Positions 19,797 through 30,536 of a DNA stretch of 44,177 bases are shown piece by piece. The DNA is from an uncultured Cryomorphaceae bacterium (lineage in GTDB: Bacteria > Bacteroidota > Bacteroidia > Flavobacteriales > UBA7430), in the NCBI GenBank assembly GCA_902551855.1, contig CACDER010000005.1, positions 1 through 44,177 of the forward strand, written 5' to 3'. The notes under the pieces were generated by a model. The model was given only the letters and a program-made list of their open reading frames with translations. It was not told the origin of the DNA and did no database searches. The first letter of the stretch is position 1; each line of letters begins with the position of its first letter. A program made the translations under genes and the position numbers.

Positions 19797-22757
19797 TTAA
19801 AGTAAAATTTGAACTCCTAAGTTGAATTGAGGGGCATAATTAAAGTTTCTAAAATTATATTCTTTATCATTGAATGGATAGTACCATCTGTTTTTAGCAC
19901 TTAAGAGGTTTCTCGCACTTAACGAAATATTACTTTTATCACTGATCTTTCTATTTATTTTAAGGTTTAAAAAAGGTTGAGGAGCTTGGTAAACGTCAAC
20001 AGCTCCTTTTTGAACAATAACAATATTTTTTCCAGAAATATTAAAATTTGCACTAGATGTCCATTTATTAAATTGATACTGGGAATAAAAATTAATTATA
20101 TAAGGAGATTGGCCAAACATTGGTCTGGTGTCGGAATGATTGGGATCCAATGCTTGAATAAGCTCAAGCTCTTGTGAATCAATTTTTGTTTGAGATTTAA
20201 TATACGAAGCATTAAACCCTAAGTATAGAATTCTTTCTTTTTTTAAGAGAATTTTTTTTTTGAATTCAAATTCAAATCCAAATAATAACGCTTGATCAAC
20301 ATTTCTCCAGGATAATTCTATATTTTGAGCTTGAGGATTCATTACTTGTTCAATCGGATTTGTAAATTTTTTATAAAATCCTGAAATACTAGCTATCCCA
20401 GCCCCTAAAAGATATCGCTCTAATCTTAAATCTAAATTATTAATTAGAGTTCGTTTTAAATTAGGATTTCCAATAAATTGAAAAGTCGTTTCAAAATCAT
20501 ACCAAGAAATAGGCGCAATTTCTCTAAAACTTGGTCTTGCTAAAGTTTTAGTAAATGAAATACGCAGAAATGAATTTTCATCTAAATTATATTTAGCATT
20601 CAATGCTGGAAGAATATCACTATTATTTAATCTCCCAATATCTTGTTCCGCATCTGAACTCATTGCAAGAATTTTAGAATTTTCAAATCTTGCCCCAAAG
20701 GTAATCTCTAAAATATCAGTTGGGTTTAATTTGCTCATTATATAGGAACTTAAAATTTTTTGTTCTGCATTATATTGATTCTTTATTTCTGTATTGTCTA
20801 TTACATTAATGAATTCCCCTTGCCCTCCCAGGCCTGTATTTGACTGTCCAACAATCATATTTTCAGAGTTAAAATACTCTTCTAAATTATCATTATAGTT
20901 AATTCCATTTGCAATAAAAGTATAACGATATTCAATATTGTCTCTTTTTTTATCTAAATAGTAAAATCCTAATTTTATAAATTCAGAATCATTCAGGTTA
21001 AATTTATAATCTGATTTAAAATTAAGATTGTCTTCATTTAAATAACGGTAATATCTAGTTGGGGCAGGATATAGATTTGCTTGGATTGAATATGTAGGTA
21101 ATGTATCTAAATAAATATCTCCAGTTTCGTCATCTTCAATGTTTATGTACTCATAAGAATTTGTGAATACTCTTAAATCAGGTGTATTTTGATAGGATTT
21201 GGTCAAACCTAAATTCCAATTTAATTCTGAATTTTTATTTCTAGAAAATTTATGGTTACCAGATAATTGTGAGGTTTTCATTTGTCTTTCAAGATATCTT
21301 TGAGTCCTTTGTTCTTCGTATAATCCAAAGGCATCAGACATATTTTCACCATCAAAGTATCTTGCAGAGCTTTGTCCACTTTGGTTAATCATTCCCATCA
21401 AAGCTAATTTGTGGTTATCATTAAATTTTATTGAAGTAGTCGTGAAAATTGAGCCAAAAATATTTTCATCCCCTCTAGATTCCAAACCAACTTTATTAGG
21501 ATTAAGAGTTTGAGATTCACTACCTGTTTGTTTATACCTTCCAAATTCAGCATTTTCATAATATAAATATTTTTTTGAATAATTTACACCAGAATAGAAT
21601 CCAAGTTCTTTTTCCTTTAAAATATATTTATTACCTATGCTAAAGTTAAATGATCTATTTAATCCAGATCTATATCTTTCAGGGTCCCAATTTTTGGAAA
21701 ATGAATTTGTAGCTATTGAAAGAGAGTCGTTAGTTTTAATCCTATGTTGTTCTATCCAAAACCACCTTTCAGACCAACTATTAAAATTACCATTATCATC
21801 TTGAACTTCATTTAATGTCATATTTGCATAACTAGGATCTTGGGATTGAGCATAGTAAAAAGCTTGTTCAAATGAAGATGGATCGTAGTTATTAATTCCA
21901 TTTTGTAAAACAAAATCTGGAATATCTCTTGATCCGTCGTCATATCCAATCCAGTCAGTGCTACTTGGGGCTTGTCTTAAAAAATTATTATTAATATTTG
22001 ATAAGTTTGAATAACCAGTACTATAATTAAAAAATACTTCCAGAGAATCGGGGAAGTCACTAGTATATACATCAACTAATCCTCCAGTAAAATTTCCAGG
22101 AAGATCAGGAGTAAAAGTTTTAAATACTAATATATTATCAATAACATTTGAAGGGATTAAGTCCATTTGAACAGAGTTTTTATTGGGATCTAAGCTAGGA
22201 ATTGCAACTCCATTTAATGTTGCTAAACTATAACGATCACTTAATCCTCTTACAAAAACATACTTGCCACTTTGAATATTTACTCCGCTAACATTTTTAA
22301 CAGCGTCAGCAGCATTTGAACTACCACTTATTCTCATTTGTTTTTTTGAAAGAGTATTTATTAATCCTATAGATTTTTTTTGAACATTTACTACATATGA
22401 CTCATCTTTTCTATTAACTTTAGTAACTAAGTTAACATCATCAATAGTATAACTATCTGAAATAAGTTCAAAGTTAACGGTTAAGTTGTTATCCAAATTT
22501 ATTTCTATGGTATCATTTAGATATGAAATGTATTGGCAAATAATTTTCACTATTCCGCTTTCAATATTTAAAATTTCGTAATTACCTTCAAAATCTGAGA
22601 TTGTCCCATTATTTCCTCCATCTAAATAAACAGATGCTCCAATTAATCCTTCTCCAGTTGATTTATCAGAAACTTTTCCAGAAATCTTAAAATTATTTTG
22701 GCTAAAGACAATATTAGATACAAAAAATATGATGGCTAAGTAATGTTTCATTTTCAA
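19797..22757 (-). CDS. TonB-dependent outer membrane receptor with CarboxypepD_reg-like domain
   Basis: Signal peptide; ISGKVSDKSTGEGLIGASVYLDG; plug ADAVKNVSGVNIQSGKYVFVRGLSDRYSLATLNGVAIPS; C-terminal beta-barrel FNLGVQILL. Confidence 0.92.
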   Translation of the reverse strand: MKMKHYLAIIFFVSNIVFSQNNFKISGKVSDKSTGEGLIGASVYLDGGNNGTISDFEGNYEILNIESGIVKIICQYISYLNDTIEINLDNNLTVNFELISDSYTIDDVNLVTKVNRKDESYVVNVQKKSIGLINTLSKKQMRISGSSNAADAVKNVSGVNIQSGKYVFVRGLSDRYSLATLNGVAIPSLDPNKNSVQMDLIPSNVIDNILVFKTFTPDLPGNFTGGLVDVYTSDFPDSLEVFFNYSTGYSNLSNINNNFLRQAPSSTDWIGYDDGSRDIPDFVLQNGINNYDPSSFEQAFYYAQSQDPSYANMTLNEVQDDNGNFNSWSERWFWIEQHRIKTNDSLSIATNSFSKNWDPERYRSGLNRSFNFSIGNKYILKEKELGFYSGVNYSKKYLYYENAEFGRYKQTGSESQTLNPNKVGLESRGDENIFGSIFTTTSIKFNDNHKLALMGMINQSGQSSARYFDGENMSDAFGLYEEQRTQRYLERQMKTSQLSGNHKFSRNKNSELNWNLGLTKSYQNTPDLRVFTNSYEYINIEDDETGDIYLDTLPTYSIQANLYPAPTRYYRYLNEDNLNFKSDYKFNLNDSEFIKLGFYYLDKKRDNIEYRYTFIANGINYNDNLEEYFNSENMIVGQSNTGLGGQGEFINVIDNTEIKNQYNAEQKILSSYIMSKLNPTDILEITFGARFENSKILAMSSDAEQDIGRLNNSDILPALNAKYNLDENSFLRISFTKTLARPSFREIAPISWYDFETTFQFIGNPNLKRTLINNLDLRLERYLLGAGIASISGFYKKFTNPIEQVMNPQAQNIELSWRNVDQALLFGFEFEFKKKILLKKERILYLGFNASYIKSQTKIDSQELELIQALDPNHSDTRPMFGQSPYIINFYSQYQFNKWTSSANFNISGKNIVIVQKGAVDVYQAPQPFLNLKINRKISDKSNISLSARNLLSAKNRWYYPFNDKEYNFRNFNYAPQFNLGVQILL

Positions 22758-22953
22758 AATATTATTTATACAAATGAAATGCTCTTATGTTAACATACTA
22801 TGACATCAATATTAATTTAATATAAACTTCTATGAATTAACAACAAAAACTTAATCAAAGTTAAAGAATTAAATAATAATACATTATCAATTTTATGTTC
22901 GGTTTTCTATAATTTTTTTTGTTCTTTTACAATGCTATTTTTTAAAAAACTTC

Positions 22954-24099
22954 ATGCTAAAAATATTAAAGAGATTTAGTTATCCAATTAATTTGTGGGT
23001 TCAAAAAGGTGAAAGATCTTTCCTTACATTTATAATTATTGCATTGTTATTAGCAATGTTTAGTGTGCCAAATCCTAATATTGCAATGTGGGTTGGGTTT
23101 CTATTTGCAGCATATGCAGCAGTTGCTAATGATAGTATACAAACATTAGGAACTTTCATTGCTTCAAATCAAGACAAGAAATGGTGGGTCCTTTGGATTT
23201 TCATAGGTAGTATTTTTTTACTCACTGTTGGTTATAGTTGGGTTTTTTATAATGGAGATGTGTCTCATGGACGATTATTATCTAAAGGATTTGATATTGC
23301 CCCAAAAAAATTTCATTTTTTACAGATTGCTGCACCTATCTTTTTATTGATTCTTACTCGATTAAGAATGCCTGTATCAACAACATTCATTCTTTTAACA
23401 TCTTTTGCAACTGCGCCTGCTGCTATAGGTAAAGTTTTAGTTAAAAGTTTGAGTGGCTATATATTAGCATTTTTTCTTGGATTATCAGTCTTTTTATTAA
23501 TTTCTAAACTTTCGAAAAAATACTTTATAGGCAAGCCTAAATTTATATGGACTATAATTCAATGGATAACTTCAGGGACTTTATGGTCAGTATGGTTAAT
23601 GCAGGATGCAGCAAATATCGCAGTATATCTTCCAAGGGATATGAATTTTTTAGAATTTTTGGGATTTGCAGCTACAATATTTTGTGGCTTAGGAATGTTA
23701 CTTTATTTCAAAGGAGGTAGAATTCAAAAAATAGTTACTGAAAAATCTGTAGTTCATGATGTTCGTTTTGCCACGATCATAGATTTTATTTATTGTTTAA
23801 TATTATTTTATTTTAAACTCTATTCTCAAATTCCTATGAGTACAACATGGGTATTTATTGGGTTACTAGGAGGAAGAGAAATAGCAATGTCATTGAGAAA
23901 TACAGGATCTCATGGTCTTTTATTTTCCGTAAAATTATTGTTAAAAGATTTTACACTTGCTTTTATTGGTCTAATTATATCAATTATTATTGCAATTCAA
24001 GTTAACCAAGAATTAACATTTACTAAAATGATACAGTCAGTTCCCAATGAATTTATTTCAAGTATTAAAGAGTTTTTTTTAAATTTAATGATAAAATGA
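22954..24099 (+). CDS. inorganic phosphate transporter, PiT family
   Basis: GFLFAAYAAVANDSIQTLGTFIAS, MPVSTTFILLTSFATAP, MQDAANIAVYLPR, STTWVFIGLLGGREIAM. Confidence 0.88.
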   Translation: MLKILKRFSYPINLWVQKGERSFLTFIIIALLLAMFSVPNPNIAMWVGFLFAAYAAVANDSIQTLGTFIASNQDKKWWVLWIFIGSIFLLTVGYSWVFYNGDVSHGRLLSKGFDIAPKKFHFLQIAAPIFLLILTRLRMPVSTTFILLTSFATAPAAIGKVLVKSLSGYILAFFLGLSVFLLISKLSKKYFIGKPKFIWTIIQWITSGTLWSVWLMQDAANIAVYLPRDMNFLEFLGFAATIFCGLGMLLYFKGGRIQKIVTEKSVVHDVRFATIIDFIYCLILFYFKLYSQIPMSTTWVFIGLLGGREIAMSLRNTGSHGLLFSVKLLLKDFTLAFIGLIISIIIAIQVNQELTFTKMIQSVPNEFISSIKEFFLNLMIK

Positions 24100-24126
24100 A
24101 TATAATTTTATTCCCATTAACAACAC

Positions 24127-24153
24127 TTTTGTTACTTTTAAATAATAACAAAA
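24127..24153. promoter_or_regulatory. inverted repeat between transporter and response regulator genes
   Basis: TTTTGTTA (24127-24134) / TAACAAAA (24146-24153), 11-nt spacer. Confidence 0.3.
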
Positions 24154-24175
24154 AAATTATTTCAAAATATAACTT

Positions 24176-24874
24176 ATGAACACATCCAAAAGAGTTTTAT
24201 TAGTAGATGATGAAAAATACATTTTAGAGTTTTTAAGTTATAATTTAACCAAGGAGGGATTTGAAGTTATGACATGCAATGATAGTATGTCTGTATTAAA
24301 TTTAATCGAAGAGTTCCAACCTAGTTTAATATTAATAGATATAATGATGCCAAATAGAGATGGAATTGAAACTTGTGAGGTTATCAGATCTAATCCTAAA
24401 TATAATCATATTATTATTGCTTTTTTGACAGCTAGAGCTGAGGATTATTCTCAGATTGCTGGATTAGAAGCCGGAGCTGATGATTATATAAAGAAACCTA
24501 TCAAACCAAAGGTTTTAGTTAGTAGAGTAAAAGCTTTATTAAGACGAAAGAGCAGTGAAAATTCATATCATAAAAGTTCTAATGAATTGATAGAAATTTA
24601 TGACTTAAGAATTGATAGAGAAACTTATTCTGTAAATGTTCAAAATCAAAATATATTTTTACCCAGAAAAGAGTTTGAATTACTCTATCTTTTAGCATCT
24701 AAACCAGGAAAAGTTTTTAAAAGAGAAGAAATATTTACTAAAATATGGGGAGATGATGTTTTAGTTGGTGGGAGAACAATAGATGTTCATGTTAGAAAAA
24801 TTCGACAAAAATTAACAAATCAATATATAACTACAGTTAAAGGTGTAGGGTATAAATTTAATACCAATATGTAA
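24176..24874 (+). CDS. OmpR/PhoB-family response regulator
   Basis: Receiver LLVDDEKYI, LIDIMMPNRDG, DDYIKKP; winged helix GRTIDVHVRKIRQKL...TVKGVGYKF. Confidence 0.92.
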   Translation: MNTSKRVLLVDDEKYILEFLSYNLTKEGFEVMTCNDSMSVLNLIEEFQPSLILIDIMMPNRDGIETCEVIRSNPKYNHIIIAFLTARAEDYSQIAGLEAGADDYIKKPIKPKVLVSRVKALLRRKSSENSYHKSSNELIEIYDLRIDRETYSVNVQNQNIFLPRKEFELLYLLASKPGKVFKREEIFTKIWGDDVLVGGRTIDVHVRKIRQKLTNQYITTVKGVGYKFNTNM

Positions 24875-25031
24875 TTATCTTTTTCTAATTTAAATCTAGG
24901 AATAAATATTTTTACTCATCCAAATTAATAATTAAATATCCATTTAATTATTTTAAATATTTCAAATGGTATTATCTTGTATTAAAATAAATTCATAAAA
25001 TTTTAATCAATTTATTAATATATTTACCAAA

Positions 25032-27374
25032 ATGATTAATTCTAAAATGAGGGGTATTTTACTTTTTTACTGTTTGTTTTTCATTTCAGCTTATGCTCAG
25101 GAAGTTAAACCTCCTTATTTGGATAGTACTTTGTCTGTTGATAAAAGAATAGATGACTTAATGGGGAGAATGACTCTTTATGAAAAAGCTTGTCAAATGA
25201 ATCAATTTGTTGGACTAGAACACATGAAGAAAGCGGAAGAAGATTTGTCTCCTGAGGATATGAAAAAAAGTGATGCACAGGGGTTTTATAAGGGGGTATT
25301 TTCTTATGAGGTTGAACAAATGATTGTTAATGGACAAATTGGTTCTTTTCTTCATGTAGTTTCAGCAGAGGAAGCTAATTATTTACAAGAATTAGCATTT
25401 AAATCTAAATTAAAAATCCCACTACTTATTGGAATTGATGCAATACATGGAAATGCATTATATAAGGGAGCAACTGTTTATCCCTCTCCAATAACAATTG
25501 CTTCTTCATGGGATCAAACTAATTCATATAGTGTGGGTGTGCAAACTGCTTTTGAGATGAGAGCGACAGGGTCTCATTGGGCATTTACTCCAAATGTAGA
25601 TGTAATGAGAGATGCCAGATGGGGAAGGGTAGGCGAAACTTTTGGTGAAGACCCATATTTAGTTGCTCAAATGGGTAAGGCTATGATAAATGGATTTCAG
25701 CAAGATGATTTTACAGGAATAGATAAAGTTATAGCGTGTGCAAAGCACTTTATAGCTGGAAGTGAACCAATCAATGGATTGAATTTTTCTCCTATGGATA
25801 TTTCAGAAAGAACATTAAATGAAATTTATTTACCACCATACAAGAGTGCTGTTGATGCAGGTGTTTTTTCAATTATGGCAGCTCATAATGAAGTTAATGG
25901 AATACCATGCCATGCAAATAAAAAACTTTTGACTGATTTAATCAGAAATAAATGGGGTTTTAAAGGGTTTTATGTTAGCGACTGGTTAGATATTGAAAGG
26001 TTGGAAACTCTTCATAGAGTTGCTAGGAATTTCAAAGAAGCTATTTATATTGCTGTTGATGCAGGAATTGATATGCATATGCATGGTCCTAACTTTCCTG
26101 AATTATTAGTCGAATTAGTAGCTGAAGGAAAATTATCAGAAAATAGAGTAAATTATGCGTGTTCAAAAATATTAGAAGCAAAATTCAAGTTAGGGCTATT
26201 TGAAAATCGGTATGTAGATGAAAATAATATTTCAAAAAAAATATTTAATCAATCCCATACAAAAACAGCTTTAAAATTAGCAAGGGAAGGTATAGTTTTA
26301 TTAAAAAATAATGATATTCTCCCTCTAAGAAATCCTCAAAATAAAAAAAATAAAATATTAGTTACAGGTCCAAATTCAGATAATCAATCAATATTAGGTG
26401 ATTGGCATAGCCCTCAGCCCAAAGAAAATGTATATACTATATTCAAAGGTATTGAAAAAATCGCTACAGATATGGGATATATAGTTGATCATCATGATAG
26501 TAATCAAAACATAATGAATATTTCAGAAAATGATATCAATAAAACGATTGAAATTGCAAATAAATATGATATTGTAATTGTAGTAGTTGGAGATAATTCA
26601 ATGAGGTATAATTCGAAACAAAAAACAGCAGGAGAAAATAGAGCAAGGATGGAACTTAATTTAGCTGGAAATCAATTAAATTTAGTCAAGAAATTAAAAG
26701 AAACTGGTAAAAATGTTATTGTTGTTTATGTAAATGGAAGACCAATTTCAGAACCTTGGATTTCTGAAAATATAAATGCAATTATAGAAGCTTGGGAGCC
26801 AGGCAGTTTTGGTGGATTAGCAGTTGCTGAAATTATTTTTGGAAAGATAAACCCTAGTGGTAAACTACCCTTAACTATTGCAAGATCAGTAGGTCAATTA
26901 AAAATGTTTTATAATCATAAGAACTCTATGTATTATAAAGATTATACTATGAATACTAATAAATCACTATATTCTTTTGGGTTTGGTTTAAGTTATACAA
27001 AATTTCAAATTAGTGAACCAAAATTTAATAGTTTAAAATTCAAAAAAGGAATTTTAAGTGTTTCAGTTGACATCAAAAATATTGGTCAAATTTCTGGTGA
27101 TGAAATAGTTCAGCTATATATTTCTGATAAGTATAGTAGAATTACCCGACCTGTTATAGAACTTAAAGGTTTTAAAAGAGTTAATTTAAAACCAGGTGAA
27201 TTAAAAAAGGTTACATTTGATATAGATAAATCTGCATTTGCATATTATGATATAGAGATGAAAAAAGTTGTTGAAGCAGGTGAATTTAATATTCTAATAG
27301 GTAATTCATCAAGAGTTGAGGACTTAAAGAGTAAAAGCTTCATTATTGACGAAACATTTTATATAGGAGACTAA
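25032..27374 (+). CDS. glycoside hydrolase family 3 (BglX-like beta-glucosidase)
   Basis: Signal peptide; GATVYPSPITIASSWD, RWGRVGETFGEDP, KHFIAGSEP, GFKGFYVSDW; C-terminal Fn3-like domain. Confidence 0.93.
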   Translation: MINSKMRGILLFYCLFFISAYAQEVKPPYLDSTLSVDKRIDDLMGRMTLYEKACQMNQFVGLEHMKKAEEDLSPEDMKKSDAQGFYKGVFSYEVEQMIVNGQIGSFLHVVSAEEANYLQELAFKSKLKIPLLIGIDAIHGNALYKGATVYPSPITIASSWDQTNSYSVGVQTAFEMRATGSHWAFTPNVDVMRDARWGRVGETFGEDPYLVAQMGKAMINGFQQDDFTGIDKVIACAKHFIAGSEPINGLNFSPMDISERTLNEIYLPPYKSAVDAGVFSIMAAHNEVNGIPCHANKKLLTDLIRNKWGFKGFYVSDWLDIERLETLHRVARNFKEAIYIAVDAGIDMHMHGPNFPELLVELVAEGKLSENRVNYACSKILEAKFKLGLFENRYVDENNISKKIFNQSHTKTALKLAREGIVLLKNNDILPLRNPQNKKNKILVTGPNSDNQSILGDWHSPQPKENVYTIFKGIEKIATDMGYIVDHHDSNQNIMNISENDINKTIEIANKYDIVIVVVGDNSMRYNSKQKTAGENRARMELNLAGNQLNLVKKLKETGKNVIVVYVNGRPISEPWISENINAIIEAWEPGSFGGLAVAEIIFGKINPSGKLPLTIARSVGQLKMFYNHKNSMYYKDYTMNTNKSLYSFGFGLSYTKFQISEPKFNSLKFKKGILSVSVDIKNIGQISGDEIVQLYISDKYSRITRPVIELKGFKRVNLKPGELKKVTFDIDKSAFAYYDIEMKKVVEAGEFNILIGNSSRVEDLKSKSFIIDETFYIGD

Positions 27375-27403
27375 TCTAACTTTATTATTGAATCAAATTA
27401 CTA

Positions 27404-29023
27404 ATGTTTAACAAAAAAAATTATTTTCAATCAAAAACAAATCTATTTACACTATATTTCTATGTTTTTGAAAACATAGTAAATGTCCAATTATTTGTTG
27501 TATTGTTTTGTCTATTCAGTTGTTCTGAAAGTCAAAAAAATAATAAAATAGAACCTGAGTTAATTTCTCATACAAGAGAAAAAATGAATGTTTTATTTAT
27601 TATTGCAGATGACCTAAATTGTGATCTCGGCTCTTACGGAAATTCAGTTGTAAAAACCCCTAATATTGATCGTCTTGCTGAAATGGGAGTACTGTTTGAA
27701 AACGCTCATAATCAATATCCATTATGTGGTCCATCACGAGCCTCATTTATGACGGGCATGTATACCAATCAAACTAAGATAACCGAGAACAATATGAATC
27801 TTAGGAATTCCGTTCCTGATGTTATTACCTTGGGTCAACGTTTCAGACAACAAGGTTATCAATCCGTTCGAATTGGTAAAGTTTTTCACTATGACAACCC
27901 AAGTGCAATAGGAACATCAGGGAATGATGACATTTATTCTTGGGACCAAACCGTCAATCCATATGGTAGAGATAAAATTGAAGAGTATAAAATTAACACC
28001 CTAAAACCAAGAAGGTATGGTGGAACTTTAAGTTGGTTAGCTGCTGATGGTAAAGATGAAGAGCAAACAGATGGTATTGGAGCAAGTGAGGCTATCAAAA
28101 AGCTTGATGATTTTGCTATGAATAACACACCATTTTTTTTAACTGTAGGATTTTTTAGACCTCATACCCCATTTGTAGCTCCTAAAAAATATTTTGATCT
28201 TTATGATCGAGAAAAAATTGAAATTCCAAAAATCTCTAGTGACTATTTAGCAACTCTTCCAGAGCCTGCTGTACAATCAATTAGAGCAAAAAAAAATCAG
28301 CTAAATCTCGAAAAAGAACTTGCTCAAGAAATTAAAGAGGCGTATTATTCAACCATTTCATTTGTGGATGCTCAGGTTGGTAGACTTCTTGATCATCTTA
28401 AATCATCTGGATTAGACAAAAATACAATTATAGTGTTTACATCTGATCATGGCTATCATATGGGAGAACATGGTCACTGGCAAAAACAAACACTTTTTGA
28501 TAATGCAACCCGAATTCCATTAATAATTTCTTTTCCAAACATGAAAAATAAAGGAGGTATATCTAAGAGTCCAGTTGAATTAATTGATCTTTATCCTACC
28601 TTAATGGATTTGACTGGTATAAATATACCTGAACATGTTGTTGGAAAAAGTCTAGAACCATTAATGAAAAACTTGAAAGCTTCAGTTCGAGGAAGTGCAC
28701 TTACCAGATGGCGAAAAGGATATTCAATCAAAACTAAACGCTTCAGGCTCACAAAGTGGGGAAGTAATGGAGAGTTAGGTTATGAGCTCTACGACCATAA
28801 GAACGATAAGAAAGAGCTAATTAATCTTGCTAGAAACCAAGATTACAATGAAATAATGGATTCTTTAAAATTAGTAATCGAACAAAGAATTATTGAAGCC
28901 TCAATTAAACCTAAAGGTTTAGGCAGACAATTTGAAGATGCCAAACCCACCCCAAAAGCAAAAAATATTACTTTTGGGGACATCCACGCTGTAAATGGAG
29001 AAATATTGTATTTAAAGAAATAA
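27404..29023 (+). CDS. S1-family sulfatase (iduronate-2-sulfatase-like), lipoprotein
   Basis: NVLFIIADDLNCDLGSYG; LCGPSRASFMTGMY; HGYHMGEHGHWQKQTLFD; LFSCSE lipobox. Confidence 0.92.
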   Translation: MFNKKNYFQSKTNLFTLYFYVFENIVNVQLFVVLFCLFSCSESQKNNKIEPELISHTREKMNVLFIIADDLNCDLGSYGNSVVKTPNIDRLAEMGVLFENAHNQYPLCGPSRASFMTGMYTNQTKITENNMNLRNSVPDVITLGQRFRQQGYQSVRIGKVFHYDNPSAIGTSGNDDIYSWDQTVNPYGRDKIEEYKINTLKPRRYGGTLSWLAADGKDEEQTDGIGASEAIKKLDDFAMNNTPFFLTVGFFRPHTPFVAPKKYFDLYDREKIEIPKISSDYLATLPEPAVQSIRAKKNQLNLEKELAQEIKEAYYSTISFVDAQVGRLLDHLKSSGLDKNTIIVFTSDHGYHMGEHGHWQKQTLFDNATRIPLIISFPNMKNKGGISKSPVELIDLYPTLMDLTGINIPEHVVGKSLEPLMKNLKASVRGSALTRWRKGYSIKTKRFRLTKWGSNGELGYELYDHKNDKKELINLARNQDYNEIMDSLKLVIEQRIIEASIKPKGLGRQFEDAKPTPKAKNITFGDIHAVNGEILYLKK

Positions 29024-29063
29024 TGGATTCATTTTAAACATTAAAATTATAAAATTTGATATT

Positions 29064-30533
29064 ATGATATTACAAGAAGCATTAAACAAAATACCATTTA
29101 GCGTTAATAAAAAAGTATTTTTCCTAGTTGGGATTTTGTTACTTTTTTTTTCATGTAATTTTAATGATGTTTCTAAAGAAAAAAATTTTTATACATCCTC
29201 TCCTAATTTCATACTTATTTTAGCTGATGATCAGGGTTGGAACGGTACCTCAGTTAAAATGATGGATAACGAGCCTCGATCAAAAAGTGATTACTTTGAA
29301 ACACCAAACTTAGAGATTCTCGCTAAAAGAGGTATTCGGTTTTCTAATGCTTATGCAAGTGCTCCTGTTTGTGCTCCTTCAAGGTATAGTATTCAATTTG
29401 GAAAAACACCAGCTCGGCTATCATTGATTCGTGTTGGAATGAATACAGATCATATTGATCATGAAGGATTTATAAGTATACCTAAGGCGCTTAAAAAAAT
29501 AAATAGACAATATAAAGCAGCACATTTTGGAAAATGGGGAATGGGTAGTAATCCTGATGTTTTAGGTTATGATTTAAGCGATGGGACCACTAAAAATAAG
29601 GATGGGGGGCATATTAATAATAAAAGTCAATGGGAAAATACATTTAAAAAGGATCCGAAAAAAATTTTCTCTATAACTGACAGAGCAATAAATTTCATGA
29701 AATCTTGTAAAGCAGAAAAAACCCCTTTTTATCTTCAAATTTCTCATTATGCTGTTCATGCCAACATTGAATCCAAAGAAATAAGCTATTCTCGGTTAAA
29801 AGATAAGCCAAAGGGGGAACAACAAAAAAATCTAGGATTTGCTGCAATGACTTTTGATTTAGATGAAGGGCTTGGTATACTTTTAAATAATATAAAAGAA
29901 CTTGGCATCGAAGACAACACTTATATCATATACATGTCTGATAATGGTTCAGTGCCTAATATCCCTGCAGCCAGGAAGTATCAAAAAAGTTATAACTACC
30001 CTTTGAGTAGAGGTAAATGGGATGCACTAGAAGGAGGAGTTCGTGTTCCACTAATTATTTCTGGACCAGGAATTAAAAATGGTTCAGAGTCTTCCATACC
30101 TGTTTCTGGGAGTGACCTCTTACCTACTATATTAGAATTAGCTGGCAATAAAACAATCACATTGAATGAGATTGATGGAGGGAGTTTTGCGCCAATACTT
30201 TTGAATAAAAATAATGACCAAATTAAAAGAGCGGTTGATGGTATTTTCTTTCATGTTCCCTATAAAAATGGTATTGCTTTAAAAAGACCACATTCTGCAG
30301 TAAGAAAAGGAGATTATAAGCTAGTTAAATTTCAAGATGATAAATCAATCTTTTTGTATAATTTAGTAGAAGACAAAATGGAACAAATAAATTTAGCCCC
30401 TCAAAATCCAAAGAAAGCAAAAGAATTGGAAAAAATGTTAGATAATTATCTAATTGAGGTCCATGCCCCAAAATGGCAAGATGGAATTACTTGGAAAAAG
30501 ACACCTTTAAGTGAAATTAACTCAAACTACTAA
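29064..30533 (+). CDS. S1-family sulfatase (arylsulfatase-like), lipoprotein
   Basis: NFILILADDQGWNG; VCAPSRYSIQFGKTPARLS; SDNGSV; LLLFFSCNF lipobox. Confidence 0.9.
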   Translation: MILQEALNKIPFSVNKKVFFLVGILLLFFSCNFNDVSKEKNFYTSSPNFILILADDQGWNGTSVKMMDNEPRSKSDYFETPNLEILAKRGIRFSNAYASAPVCAPSRYSIQFGKTPARLSLIRVGMNTDHIDHEGFISIPKALKKINRQYKAAHFGKWGMGSNPDVLGYDLSDGTTKNKDGGHINNKSQWENTFKKDPKKIFSITDRAINFMKSCKAEKTPFYLQISHYAVHANIESKEISYSRLKDKPKGEQQKNLGFAAMTFDLDEGLGILLNNIKELGIEDNTYIIYMSDNGSVPNIPAARKYQKSYNYPLSRGKWDALEGGVRVPLIISGPGIKNGSESSIPVSGSDLLPTILELAGNKTITLNEIDGGSFAPILLNKNNDQIKRAVDGIFFHVPYKNGIALKRPHSAVRKGDYKLVKFQDDKSIFLYNLVEDKMEQINLAPQNPKKAKELEKMLDNYLIEVHAPKWQDGITWKKTPLSEINSNY

Positions 30534-30536
30534 TTC

